From a virus: a stretch of 49,501 nt of DNA. A program made the translations under genes and the position numbers. This document shows, one piece after another, positions 32,992-40,137 of this stretch. Under the pieces are notes generated by a model, which ran no database searches, was not told the DNA's origin, and saw nothing but the letters and a program-made list of their open reading frames with translations. The stretch is taken from positions 1 to 49,501 of the IMG/VR virus record IMGVR_UViG_3300025655_000054; one strand, given 5' to 3'. Every line of letters begins with the position of its first letter. Position 1 is the first letter of the stretch.

Positions 32992-33714
32992 CTAACTATC
33001 ATATATAGCTAATCTATAGGGGGAGGTGTAAGGTAAGTTAGACCTATTAAAATCAACCTTATTTGTAAACATTTCCTCCTGAGAATAATTTATAAAATTA
33101 AGAGATTCTTCTCCTTGTATAAATTTTTCCCATAAGTATCTTAACTTATTAGTAGTCAAAAAATTTTGAACAACCATCCTATTTCCACTGGTAACCTCTT
33201 TAACTCCGTGCATGTAGAACCTGGTGCCAGGAAAAAACAATAGCTCATTAGGTTCTGGTTTAATGCTTAGATCGTAATCGGGAAAATATATTTCTCCGCC
33301 TTCGTAATCATCATTTAGATAACATATAGCGGCGTATTCTAAAAATATGGATGAAAAATTATAAAATGGATCACATTTCATTAAGTCATCCTGCTCATAA
33401 ATAATAGCTTCACAATCAGAATGCGGAGGCTGATGTTCACCTGGATACCATTTTCTAAAACATGTGCCAGAAAAGTCGGTTACCCCTAGTCCAAACCTCT
33501 GGCTTACAACACCACAAACATCACTGAGATACTCTTCAACAACCTCATATATGCCATAATCGCAACCCTTTGTTACAGTAATCATGGCCCTTTCTTTTAT
33601 TCCCTGGTCACAGTACATGTCCTGAGTGTCAAAGAAATGTTTGAATTTAAGAAATTTATCAGGAGGCAAAAAGTTTTTTACTCTGCAAATATTATCAGGA
33701 TTCGCTGTCCTCAT
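32992..33714 (-). CDS. 2OG-Fe(II) oxygenase, prolyl-4-hydroxylase-like
   Basis: 240 residues if ATG 33714 is used; a GTG three codons earlier is also possible because no strong ribosome-binding site decides. Ligands are H98-S-D100 (QPPHSDCEAI) and H169 (FYMHGVKEV), with R179 (GNRMVVQNF). The core is EGGEIYFPDYDLSIKPEPNELLFFPG. It overlaps the upstream cysteine-motif gene by about 20 nt. It lies within the 34054-31484 operon that also holds another oxygenase and a GPx-like protein. Confidence 0.85.
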   Translation of the reverse strand: MRTANPDNICRVKNFLPPDKFLKFKHFFDTQDMYCDQGIKERAMITVTKGCDYGIYEVVEEYLSDVCGVVSQRFGLGVTDFSGTCFRKWYPGEHQPPHSDCEAIIYEQDDLMKCDPFYNFSSIFLEYAAICYLNDDYEGGEIYFPDYDLSIKPEPNELLFFPGTRFYMHGVKEVTSGNRMVVQNFLTTNKLRYLWEKFIQGEESLNFINYSQEEMFTNKVDFNRSNLPYTSPYRLAIYDS

Positions 33715-34054
33715 CTTTATCACCCATACTAACCATTCCAGGAGGGATAACAGCCAATCTACATTTCCCGTCTGGATGTATTTCTACAGAAGCTATTTTA
33801 CAAACTTTTTCTGATTCATGCAAGTAGCAATTAGAGCACTTTACCCCTATGGAGGCGTCTTCGTTTTCCTCTGGACCCTCATAGCCTACCCATATACCTT
33901 TTTCATCTCTATCAGCTAACTTACCATATTTAGCAGCTATAGAAAGAAGTGCGTCAGCAAATTGTTTCTCAGCGGGATGAAGCTTTTTCATCTCTTCATC
34001 TTCCATCTCTACTAGGAATTCTGCTAGGTCAAATAAAAAATGTTTTTGGCTCAT
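33695..34054 (-). CDS. Small cysteine-motif protein
   Basis: 119 residues. The N-terminal half is helical and acidic. Residues about 73-100 hold C-x2-C-x9-C-x12-C (VKCSNCYLHESEKVCKIASVEI, then GKCRLAVIPPG), a pattern I associate with HiPIP-like or zinc-binding domains attached to phage structural genes. A metal or Fe-S site is inferred. It is the first gene of an operon with a GTTACTATATC promoter and an AAAGGAG ribosome-binding site. Confidence 0.5.
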   Translation of the reverse strand: MSQKHFLFDLAEFLVEMEDEEMKKLHPAEKQFADALLSIAAKYGKLADRDEKGIWVGYEGPEENEDASIGVKCSNCYLHESEKVCKIASVEIHPDGKCRLAVIPPGMVSMGDKDEDSES

Positions 34055-34076
34055 AAATATCTCCTTTAATACTTAA

Positions 34077-34087
34077 GATATAGTAAC
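34077..34087 (-). promoter_or_regulatory. [AG]TTACTAT-type phage promoter element
   Basis: GTTACTATATC on the minus strand, 22 nt before ATG 34054, in the 34-nt gap after the stop of the zinc-ribbon gene. Confidence 0.55.
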
Positions 34088-34088
34088 A

Positions 34089-34304
34089 CTAAGCCTGGAC
34101 TTCTTCCTTCTTTGGAATGCAGCTGCGTGAACAATACATAGATGACCCATCTTCCCACATTATTGCTCTTGTAATTCTCACTTTGCATGTGGGGCACTCC
34201 GCTGACGTTCCATAGGAACCTACATACAAAACCGCTTTACCGGGAAGATCTTTTTTAACAACTTTTTCAGCTGATACTCTTTGATTCTTACTTGGCTTAC
34301 CCAT
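34089..34304 (-). CDS. Small zinc-ribbon protein
   Basis: 71 residues from ATG 34304 (GGAG about 10 nt upstream; an earlier in-frame start would sit inside the glycosyltransferase gene). A basic N-terminus is followed by C-P-T-C near residue 38 and a Y-C-S-R-S-C pair near 58, an arrangement that would bind one zinc. It may be a nucleic-acid-binding protein. It overlaps the end of the GT17 gene by 8 nt. Confidence 0.5.
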   Translation of the reverse strand: MGKPSKNQRVSAEKVVKKDLPGKAVLYVGSYGTSAECPTCKVRITRAIMWEDGSSMYCSRSCIPKKEEVQA

Positions 34305-35052
34305 CTTTATAATTCTCCTGTATATATTTTGGATGATTTTTCCCAATTGAATTCCATTTCAACGGGAATCTATCAAAAGGATCTATTCCATTTTCTATTC
34401 TATATTTAATTGCCTCAGCGTCTTTATACTCATCTAGGTTATACTCAGTATGGGCAAAAGACTCTATTTTGTTTATAATACTATTATAATCCATAATGAA
34501 TGAGAAATGCCACCCGGCGTTAGGTATTCTTCTCATGGAGGAGAGTGATCTCATAGCCTGAGGAGAAAAATTTTCAAGATCTGCAACTCGGCACACAACG
34601 GGTCTGCCACCATTATTGCAGTGACCTGGTGTTAGCCAATTAAAATTCCAAAAGTATTGATCTACATCCAACTGAACTGGCGTATCAACTTCAAAAGCAA
34701 TTTTAGCAGATATCAAAACATCTGGCTTAGGTATTTCGTCTACATCAGAAATAACACAAAGGTCCATATCATCTGCATAATTCATTACCTCAGCAATAGA
34801 ATCTCTTTGCTTATGCTCAGCTTTCCACGGATCATTAATACAATCATGAAGCGAAATGTATGCCCTAATTATCTTAGGTTTAAACTCTTCTAACCAATCG
34901 TATTTGTCCAAGTAGAATTCTTTTGGCTTGCCAGTAAAAGTCCTATCAGCTTCAACTATAAAGAAGTAATCAACTACATCACTCAGTTCATTTAATCTTA
35001 TCTTTAACATTTCCTCTTCGTTGTAGAATGTAAAACAATCATATATTTTCAT
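34297..35052 (-). CDS. Glycosyltransferase family 17-like
   Basis: 251 residues. The family hallmark is the N-terminus IYDCFTFYNEEEMLKIRLNEL...VDYFFIVEADRTFTGKPK. A DLCVISDVDEIP segment near residue 100 holds the DxD metal-binding site, and a W-rich YFWNFNWLTPGHC region follows. GT17 enzymes include the eukaryotic bisecting GlcNAc transferase, but phage and bacterial members have unknown acceptors. ATG 35052 overlaps the preceding stop. With the adjacent methyltransferase it forms a small glycan-modification group, possibly acting on virion proteins, nucleotides or host surface sugars. Confidence 0.8.
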   Translation of the reverse strand: MKIYDCFTFYNEEEMLKIRLNELSDVVDYFFIVEADRTFTGKPKEFYLDKYDWLEEFKPKIIRAYISLHDCINDPWKAEHKQRDSIAEVMNYADDMDLCVISDVDEIPKPDVLISAKIAFEVDTPVQLDVDQYFWNFNWLTPGHCNNGGRPVVCRVADLENFSPQAMRSLSSMRRIPNAGWHFSFIMDYNSIINKIESFAHTEYNLDEYKDAEAIKYRIENGIDPFDRFPLKWNSIGKNHPKYIQENYKDG

Positions 35053-35497
35053 ATACAAAAACTTTCTCGTCTTTAAAGAAAGAAAACTTCTTAACTTCTC
35101 TTTCCTTATCTAACTGTCTTTCAAAGTAGTCATCAAAACAATAAGACCAAGTTCCAGGATTAACCAATAATACACAAGCCTTAGGGCAAAGAAGTTGCTG
35201 AAAATGTTTAGAAACCCTATCACAGTACGGTGGTATTAATTCATATTTATAGTTAAAAGAAAAGAGCGAATCAAACCTTGCAAAATAGTCAGCATAAACG
35301 GGCTCATCAACATTCATAAAAGCAGTGTGGGAGATACCCTCTATCTTAGGTGTGTCTGAATACACTAGGGTTGCACCCATACTGTGTTCATCTGAATAAA
35401 AAGCTTCCAATAGAGAAACATCTCTACCATAAATTATAGGAGAAATTTTTTGACCAAAAACATCTCTTATTACATGTAAAGTAAAATTATTATTCAT
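35039..35497 (-). CDS. Hypothetical protein
   Basis: 152 residues from ATG 35497. Mixed alpha/beta composition with several aromatics (SLFSFNYKYELIPPYCDRVSKHF, later NPGTWSYCFDDYFERQL). No recognised motif. It overlaps the methyltransferase stop by a few nt and the GT17 start, so it is probably part of the same pathway, perhaps as a companion modification enzyme. Confidence 0.5.
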   Translation of the reverse strand: MNNNFTLHVIRDVFGQKISPIIYGRDVSLLEAFYSDEHSMGATLVYSDTPKIEGISHTAFMNVDEPVYADYFARFDSLFSFNYKYELIPPYCDRVSKHFQQLLCPKACVLLVNPGTWSYCFDDYFERQLDKEREVKKFSFFKDEKVFVYENI

Positions 35498-36026
35498 ACC
35501 TATCAAAAACTATCATAACAGAAGAGTAATCTACACCTGGAACAACTCTTCTATCTATTGAGAAAACAAATCTTTTCATCTCTTCTGGAAAATGGCTAGC
35601 TATTTCCAAGGCCGAATCCAAACTAAGTATGTCCTCTATAACCATAATACCATTACGAGAAAGTAACGGCAAGTAATTTTCAACAAAAAATATTTGAGAC
35701 TCTAAAGTATGAGGACCATCATCTATGATCACATCATACTCACGAGATAACTTTTGCACAGAGTCCTCACTGTACGCATCGAGTAACGTAAAGTTTATAC
35801 CAGGTACACTTTTCTTTGGCTTAAAATAATTGTCTACACCGTATATATTTGCGCTAGTAAAATACTCTTTCCAAACAAGTAGAGATTCTCCTGCATAGGT
35901 TCCAATCTCTAATACATTTTTTGCAGTATCTTTAAGTCTTCTAAAATGGACGTCGTACACCTCATAATACGAATGTAGGTAACCCTTATCGGAGTTGTAT
36001 TTTGATCCTATTTCTGTTAAATTCAT
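35490..36026 (-). CDS. Class I SAM-dependent methyltransferase
   Basis: 178 residues. The SAM-binding motif NVLEIGTYAGESLLVW (about 38-53), the acidic NIYGVDNY strand end (about 60-67) and YDVIIDDGPHTLES (about 98-112) are the classic class I order. The N-terminal SKYNSDKG...YYEVYDVHFRRL stretch is typical of glycan- or macrolide-type O-methyltransferases. The target may be a sugar added by the neighbouring GT17. It overlaps the exonuclease gene upstream (ATGA) and the hypothetical gene downstream. Confidence 0.75.
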   Translation of the reverse strand: MNLTEIGSKYNSDKGYLHSYYEVYDVHFRRLKDTAKNVLEIGTYAGESLLVWKEYFTSANIYGVDNYFKPKKSVPGINFTLLDAYSEDSVQKLSREYDVIIDDGPHTLESQIFFVENYLPLLSRNGIMVIEDILSLDSALEIASHFPEEMKRFVFSIDRRVVPGVDYSSVMIVFDRYE

Positions 36027-36778
36027 ACAATGTCTGGTCTTTCAACTTCAGACATTAATCTGGCACGACTCCACGCACCACAATCATTACAGTAATACTG
36101 CTGATAGCAAGCTACTTGCGTATACTTTTGTCCACGCTTTTGAAGATTAGAAGAACCACAAGTCGGACAATCGCACCCACCATCATATACGTTAAGATTA
36201 GGATGATTAGTCATCCATGGACGAAGCTTCATGTAAACATCTCTGAGAAGATCCACATCCTGCCTAGCATACTTAATCATGGTCTTCCATGATTTCATAT
36301 CGCCACGCATACAGCCAGCCCATGTGTCAAAGCCTCCTGCATTTACTTTTCTACCAACACCAAGATAAGATCCCAAATGATCCAACTTATTACTATTAAA
36401 CATAAAGTATCTTCTAGCTATTTTAAGGGTGTCTATCTGCTTAACTGGAGAAGTTGGACCCAACTCATGGTATACGAACCTAGCATTGGCTTTTCTCATG
36501 TCAAACCTATCACCGTTATGAGCTACTACAATATCAGCTTCATCTATAAGATCCCACATTTTTTTTACTACATGATAATCATTTTCTGGATCTTTTTTGT
36601 ACGACTCAGGAAAATCTACCAATGAACAAACATGTGTCTTCTTTTCACCCTCCCAGCGATAAGACACACAAAGAATGTACCACTCTCTCTCATGGTCAAT
36701 AACATTTTGCTCATACTGACCCCATACATAACTTAAATTAGGTGCAGTTTCTATATCGTAGTATAATATTTTAGCCAT
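36023..36778 (-). CDS. DnaQ-like 3'-5' exonuclease with zinc ribbon
   Basis: 251 residues. The DEDD-type active site is visible: D8-I-E10, the HNGDRFD segment (D90/D93), and the YARQDVD motif (D174). This is the RNase H-fold family that includes YprB and DnaQ. Residues 204-233 add a C-x2-C...C-x2-C ribbon (CPTC, CNDC). It likely trims 3' ends of DNA or RNA, for proofreading or repair, beside a phage polymerase III alpha that shows no proofreading domain in the visible part. The ATG at 36778 lies just after the tRNA gene. Confidence 0.75.
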   Translation of the reverse strand: MAKILYYDIETAPNLSYVWGQYEQNVIDHEREWYILCVSYRWEGEKKTHVCSLVDFPESYKKDPENDYHVVKKMWDLIDEADIVVAHNGDRFDMRKANARFVYHELGPTSPVKQIDTLKIARRYFMFNSNKLDHLGSYLGVGRKVNAGGFDTWAGCMRGDMKSWKTMIKYARQDVDLLRDVYMKLRPWMTNHPNLNVYDGGCDCPTCGSSNLQKRGQKYTQVACYQQYYCNDCGAWSRARLMSEVERPDIV

Positions 36779-36795
36779 ACTATTCCAATCTTATG

Positions 36796-36885
36796 TGGCG
36801 GAGAGGGTGGGATTTGAACCCACGGAGGGCTTGCACCCTCTACATCTTAGCAGGATGTCCCATTTGGCCGCTCTGGCACCTCTCC
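36796..36885 (-). tRNA. tRNA-Ser (anticodon GCT), CCA encoded
   Basis: The minus strand folds as a cloverleaf: acceptor GGAGAGG/CCTCTCC, anticodon stem ACATC/GATGT with loop CTGCTAA (anticodon GCT), an extended variable arm AGAGGGTGCAAGCCCTCC as expected for serine, and a T arm GTGGG-TTCAAAT-CCCAC. G73 is followed by an encoded CCA at 36796-36798. It reads AGC/AGU codons. It is flanked by the exonuclease gene and a short AT-rich gap. Confidence 0.93.
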
Positions 36886-36909
36886 TATTTCCTACAATAG
36901 TATAGCATA

Positions 36910-37119
36910 CTATGAGAGTGTTTTGAGTATTAGGAAAAATATTTTTTGAAGAACCTCTTCAGTGCAAGAAAAAAATACTTCAGAACCATCACCCAAACTT
37001 ATCTTTACTGTGTGACCATCTATTACATCACCATCAGTTGTAATCATTGATGTTGATGGAGATATTTCTAGGTTATGAAGTGATGGCATAAAGCCATCAA
37101 AACCACTTGCATCTGTCAT
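36910..37119 (-). CDS. Hypothetical protein
   Basis: 69 residues with an acidic, hydroxyl-rich middle (SPSTSMITTDGDVIDGHTVKISLGDGSEV) and a hydrophobic C-terminal helix. No family is recognised. Its start is adjacent to the stop of the basic protein at 37119, so it is the last gene of the lysis and basic-protein operon. Confidence 0.45.
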   Translation of the reverse strand: MTDASGFDGFMPSLHNLEISPSTSMITTDGDVIDGHTVKISLGDGSEVFFSCTEEVLQKIFFLILKTLS

Positions 37120-37400
37120 TACTTCTTTTTCTTTTTCCTCTTATACGTAGCAACGTTTTTAGGCTTCTGACCCTTCTTGCCTTTAGCCGGAGTGCCACTT
37201 GCTCTTTTCCTTTGAACAGCACTCTTCTTTTGTGACTTAGACATTGAATTAGCTTTTGCTACTGGCACGCACTTGGCATACCCTCCGCCCTTACCTGAAG
37301 TACCGCAGGGTTGATACTTGCCCTTCTTTTTGGGGGCACCAATGTTAACCCATTTTTGGTCAAACCACTTAGTTAAGCCTACACCTTTAGGGCCTGGCAT
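37119..37400 (-). CDS. Small basic protein, possibly the C-terminal half of DUF5872
   Basis: 93 residues, about a third Lys/Arg. GLTKWFDQKWVNIGAPKKKGKYQPCG near the start, then GYAKCVPVAKANSMSKSQKK, recall the second half of DUF5872-type proteins from large viruses and phages (assigned from memory). A lysine-rich tail follows. The gene immediately before it resembles the first half of the same family, so the pair may be a split version. Nucleic-acid binding or virion packing is inferred from charge. Confidence 0.5.
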   Translation of the reverse strand: MPGPKGVGLTKWFDQKWVNIGAPKKKGKYQPCGTSGKGGGYAKCVPVAKANSMSKSQKKSAVQRKRASGTPAKGKKGQKPKNVATYKRKKKKK

Positions 37401-37600
37401 TACTTTTTCTTCCTTGTGGCTTTCTTTTTTCCTCTCGGCTTGACAGCATCAACCGTTCTCCATCCACCACCATGACTATTATACCACTTAACAGCCCACG
37501 CATTAGCGTAAGCTGATGGGTATACAGTAAACTTAGATCTAGCCATTGATTTAGCCCTGCTCCAAAGCTTGGGATTAGTAGGTTTATTCTGTCTAGCCAT
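37400..37600 (-). CDS. Small basic protein, possibly the N-terminal half of DUF5872
   Basis: 66 residues. NPKLWSRAKSMARSKFTVYPSAYANAW is the recognisable part, resembling the opening of DUF5872-like proteins (PKLY.RVK....K....SAYRSG), followed by a lysine tail. It ends exactly where the next basic gene begins (1-nt overlap) and starts one codon from the holin-like gene, so both are co-translated. Confidence 0.5.
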   Translation of the reverse strand: MARQNKPTNPKLWSRAKSMARSKFTVYPSAYANAWAVKWYNSHGGGWRTVDAVKPRGKKKATRKKK

Positions 37601-37836
37601 TAGTCGTCGTCCTTCTTCATGCCCTTAGCACCAAAGTAGCCGCCGATAATGCCAATCACGCCACCAAGAGCTGTCTGGACAAGAGTCATTACATCTGAAG
37701 AGACCTCTACCGCTTCCCCAGTCGTCTGAGTTTCAATAGCAGCAACGGCGTAGTCACCAATAATAGCAATAAGAATAGCAATCATAACGCCTACGGCTAG
37801 GACCAGCATCGTTTTATCCTTTATGTCCTCTTTCAT
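37600..37836 (-). CDS. Holin-like two-pass membrane protein
   Basis: 78 residues. Two hydrophobic segments (about 8-32, MLVLAVGVMIAILIAIIGDYAV; and 50-70, LVQTALGGVIGIIGGYFG) flank a short polar loop, with charged ends (KEDIKDK and KGMKKDDD). The start overlaps the endolysin stop (TGATG), the usual coupling of endolysin and holin. The combination makes it the better holin candidate of this window, although no sequence signature proves it. Confidence 0.6.
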   Translation of the reverse strand: MKEDIKDKTMLVLAVGVMIAILIAIIGDYAVAAIETQTTGEAVEVSSDVMTLVQTALGGVIGIIGGYFGAKGMKKDDD

Positions 37837-38810
37837 CAGCTAAACATTGCCCCCCAGGTCTTAGGTCCGACTACGCCGTCAGCAGTTAAACCGTTAGCGG
37901 ACTGCCACGCTTTAACAGCAGCTTCTGTCTTTGGACCAAAATCTCCGTCAACATAAGCGTCAACTTTAGCCTGAATAAGCTTAACCTCATTTGCATGGTT
38001 GTGACCCAAATCAACAGGGTGACCAGGATACTTATGGGCTGGTGAATTTGATGTGTCCTGAGGTGAATCAAACATTGCAGCCCAAGTCTTAGCTCCAACT
38101 ACCCCGTCAGCAGTTAAACCGTTAGCGGACTGCCACTCCTTAACAGCGGCTTCTGTCTTTGGACCAAAATCTCCGTCAACAGTTATCTTAAGCTTAGATT
38201 GAATCATTCTAACCTCATGAGCATGGCTGTGTCCGCGATCAACCGAATGACCAGGATAGTCATCAGATGTTGGATTATCTACAGCCTCAGACTTTTCTGA
38301 AGGAGCAGGAGCCTGTGATAACGAGGCAAAATCAGTACCAGCAACTAAGTCGTGCATGACTCTTTCATAGTATTCGGAATCGTCAGCATGCTCGTTTGAG
38401 ATCTCGATATGGATCCAATCCCCGCCAGGCGCACCACTAAATGCTTTCTTAGAATACACTGACCAGGCATTCCTATCACACTTCCATCCACGACCCCAAG
38501 GAGCTGGATGATAATCAAATACACACTCTATGCCAAGGATGTCAGCGTTCTTGACCAAGAAGTCCATCCATATTTTGACCTTCTCGTAGTCTCCGTATCC
38601 ACCATACCTTCCACCTCTCCAAGAAAGGTCAAAAGCTCTTCCTGTTCCATGTACACTGGGGTTCTTCTTACCCCTCATCGCTCTGACGCCCCATGATCCG
38701 TTATTCCACAAGCCACCACCGCTTAAATAGTTAATAAGCTTAATAAGCTTTTCAGTTCCAGATCTTTTTGCTGTGGCATTATAATCCCAGCCAGTATAAG
38801 GTCTACCCAT
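37836..38810 (-). CDS. Endolysin: M15-like peptidase plus two peptidoglycan-binding domains
   Basis: 324 residues. The N-terminal domain (1-165) carries the VanY/M15-type metal site H54-x6-D61 ([12 protein letters not shown]) and H134 (DWIHIEIS), indicating a zinc D-Ala-type or endopeptidase activity on peptidoglycan. Residues about 190-250 and 265-324 are two nearly identical PG-binding-1 repeats ([13 protein letters not shown], then [12 protein letters not shown]). An Ala/Pro/Ser linker separates the parts. No signal peptide is seen, so it depends on a holin, and a two-membrane-segment gene follows directly. The gene starts with ATG 38810, 12 nt after the upstream stop. Confidence 0.85.
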   Translation of the reverse strand: MGRPYTGWDYNATAKRSGTEKLIKLINYLSGGGLWNNGSWGVRAMRGKKNPSVHGTGRAFDLSWRGGRYGGYGDYEKVKIWMDFLVKNADILGIECVFDYHPAPWGRGWKCDRNAWSVYSKKAFSGAPGGDWIHIEISNEHADDSEYYERVMHDLVAGTDFASLSQAPAPSEKSEAVDNPTSDDYPGHSVDRGHSHAHEVRMIQSKLKITVDGDFGPKTEAAVKEWQSANGLTADGVVGAKTWAAMFDSPQDTSNSPAHKYPGHPVDLGHNHANEVKLIQAKVDAYVDGDFGPKTEAAVKAWQSANGLTADGVVGPKTWGAMFS

Positions 38811-38822
38811 TGTATTCTCCTA

Positions 38823-39032
38823 TCACTTTTTCTTTTTGTTCTTAGAAATCTTACGTAGTGTTACGGCTAAATTAGCCTGACGCCTAGTTGTTGCATCATA
38901 CTTGGAAGGATTTTTTCTGACAGCTGACGCAAACTGTGCCACTGTCATCTTTCTTCTTTTTGCTTTCGCAGTAAAAGCACCAGGTCTTTTAATGGCACCT
39001 TGTATCCACTTCTTGTCATTTTTTTTAGCCAT
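38823..39032 (-). CDS. Small basic protein
   Basis: 69 residues, strongly basic (KKNDKKWIQGAIKRPGAFTAKAKRRK...), ending in a lysine run. The central KMTVAQFASAVRKNPSKYDATTRRQANLAVTL is helical. Similar small proteins occur beside lysis genes in marine phages, but I do not recognise a named family. A possible GTTACTAGTAG variant lies 18 nt before the ATG. Confidence 0.5.
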   Translation of the reverse strand: MAKKNDKKWIQGAIKRPGAFTAKAKRRKMTVAQFASAVRKNPSKYDATTRRQANLAVTLRKISKNKKKK

Positions 39033-39113
39033 AATAATTACACCTCTAAACTACTAGTAACCTGCTTTTGCCTGTAGTCATTAATTGCCTGATTTAAACC
39101 CTGACTTGAAATA

Positions 39114-39122
39114 ATTATACCA
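39114..39122 (-). promoter_or_regulatory. Extended -10 promoter TGGTATAAT
   Basis: TGG plus TATAAT on the minus strand, immediately downstream of the terminator at 39124-39161 and 81 nt before ATG 39032. It probably starts the lysis and basic-protein operon. A GTTACTAGTAG variant at 39051-39061 may be a second start. Confidence 0.5.
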
Positions 39123-39123
39123 T

Positions 39124-39161
39124 AAATAAAAAAACTGCGACAGTCATTAGACTATCGCAGT
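39124..39161 (-). terminator. Rho-independent terminator
   Basis: On the minus strand ACTGCGATAGTC pairs with GACTGTCGCAGT around a TAAT loop, followed by TTTTTTTATTT. It ends the small-basic-protein transcripts that stop at 39177. Confidence 0.85.
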
Positions 39162-39176
39162 AATTTATGATAACTA

Positions 39177-39440
39177 CTACTTCTTTCCGCGATTCCTGGC
39201 CCTATTTTTACTTGGACTTTCTGGAACCAGCTTACCGCTCTTGGTGTGAGACATGTCTTTACCACCCTTGCCCATTATACCTCTCTTATATCTAGCCTTA
39301 GCTAGCTGTCTTCTTTTTGCTTTTTGAGAAGGCTTAGAGTTAAACTTTTTATCTGTTGCAGCTTTCTTTCTTCTGGCTGCAGCATTTTTTCTATAGTACT
39401 TTGCAGTTCTTTTAACCCTTTTAAGCTTAGGAGGAGCCAT
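39177..39440 (-). CDS. Small basic protein
   Basis: 87 residues, nearly half Lys/Arg (KRVKRTAKYYRKNAAARRKKAATDKKF), with an MGKGGKDMSHTKSG stretch in the second half. There is no recognisable catalytic motif. DNA or RNA binding, or a packaged virion protein, would fit the charge. It is the last gene before a strong terminator. Confidence 0.5.
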   Translation of the reverse strand: MAPPKLKRVKRTAKYYRKNAAARRKKAATDKKFNSKPSQKAKRRQLAKARYKRGIMGKGGKDMSHTKSGKLVPESPSKNRARNRGKK

Positions 39441-39443
39441 GAA

Positions 39444-39602
39444 TCACTTACCGCCTTTTTTCTTCTTTCTAAGAATAGCAGCCTGAATTGCTGGTGGCAA
39501 TTTCTTCTGAGCGGGTGTCAAACCATTACCCATTGACTTCTTAGCTGCTGAAGTTTTCTTTGCGGCCATTTTCTTAGCTGGCTTTTTCTTTCCGTATGCC
39601 AT
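39444..39602 (-). CDS. Small basic protein (52 residues)
   Basis: ATG 39602 with GGAG upstream. MAYGKKKPAKKMAAKKTSAAKKS is followed by a LTPAQKKLPPAIQAAILRKKKKGGK tail. The AQKKLPPAIQAAILRKK segment is a short amphipathic helix seen in small phage basic proteins. It ends 4 nt before the next gene's ATG (39440). A shortened copy lies just upstream. Confidence 0.6.
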   Translation of the reverse strand: MAYGKKKPAKKMAAKKTSAAKKSMGNGLTPAQKKLPPAIQAAILRKKKKGGK

Positions 39603-39711
39603 TATTTTCTCCTTTTTCTCATTTCAGTATTGGTGGATAATGTGGACCCACTGACTTCTTAGCTGCTGAAGTTTTCTTTCCGTATGCCATTATTTTCTCC
39701 TTTTTCTCATT
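39534..39711 (-). repeat. Partial tandem duplication of a basic-protein gene
   Basis: A 40-bp segment (39584-39623) recurs exactly at 39672-39711, and a 28-bp segment (39534-39561) recurs at 39652-39679. Together they show that the upstream mini-gene is a copy of the 39444-39602 gene with an internal deletion, the two repeated parts being joined through a TTTTCTTT run. Confidence 0.8.
39619..39690 (-). pseudogene. Truncated duplicate of the adjacent basic-protein gene
   Basis: ATG 39690 gives MAYGKKTSAAKKSVGPHYPPILK and a stop (23 residues). The first 13 residues match the neighbour without its PAKKMAAKK stretch; the rest is unrelated. It still has the duplicated AGGAGAAAA leader and overlaps the upstream stop (TAATG), so it may be translated. 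It is best read as a duplication remnant. Confidence 0.6.
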
Positions 39712-39875
39712 GATGAATAATATTTTTTTCTTCTTATACCAAGATCCCAGTAAGCACTATTTTTGTGATCTGGATCTTTATCATCTACAGTGATAGTTCT
39801 CATCTTTCTTTTCATGGCAGAATATTCTGCCTGAAATCTATCACGCTTCAATCTATCACGCTTCTTCTTGACCAC
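39690..39875 (-). CDS. Small basic protein
   Basis: 61 residues with a helical, basic sequence (KKKRDRLKRDRFQAEYSAMKRKMRTI) and a basic tail (RRKKYYSSMRKRRK). No family is recognised. It overlaps the end of the coiled-coil membrane protein upstream by 20 nt. Confidence 0.5.
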   Translation of the reverse strand: MVKKKRDRLKRDRFQAEYSAMKRKMRTITVDDKDPDHKNSAYWDLGIRRKKYYSSMRKRRK

Positions 39876-40137
39876 TTGACTTCCTCACTCTAGTCTTCTT
39901 GTTAGAGACTGGATCAGATTTCTCGTAGTGCCACATCATATGATCCTGCATTTGATCGTCAACTTTGTCTATCTTATGATGGAGATTAAACAACTCATCT
40001 TTGACACCACTGACTAAACCGGCAACAACATTATGGTCATCTCTATTTTCTTTCCTACTCTTTTGAACAAGCGCAGTTACAACACCACCAACTGCAGCTA
40101 TTGCTGCGACAATTATTGCTTCCATACCGGTCACCAT
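39856..40137 (-). CDS. Membrane-anchored coiled-coil protein
   Basis: 93 residues. One hydrophobic segment (about 6-24, AIIVAAIAAVGGVVTALVQ) at the N-terminus is followed by basic residues and a heptad-like helix (VKDELFNLHHKIDKVDDQMQDHM). The layout is that of small phage proteins anchored with the C-terminus inside, found near lysis genes, including some holin or antiholin candidates. The C-terminus is basic. It overlaps the next basic gene by 7 nt. Confidence 0.5.
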   Translation of the reverse strand: MVTGMEAIIVAAIAAVGGVVTALVQKSRKENRDDHNVVAGLVSGVKDELFNLHHKIDKVDDQMQDHMMWHYEKSDPVSNKKTRVRKSSGQEEA

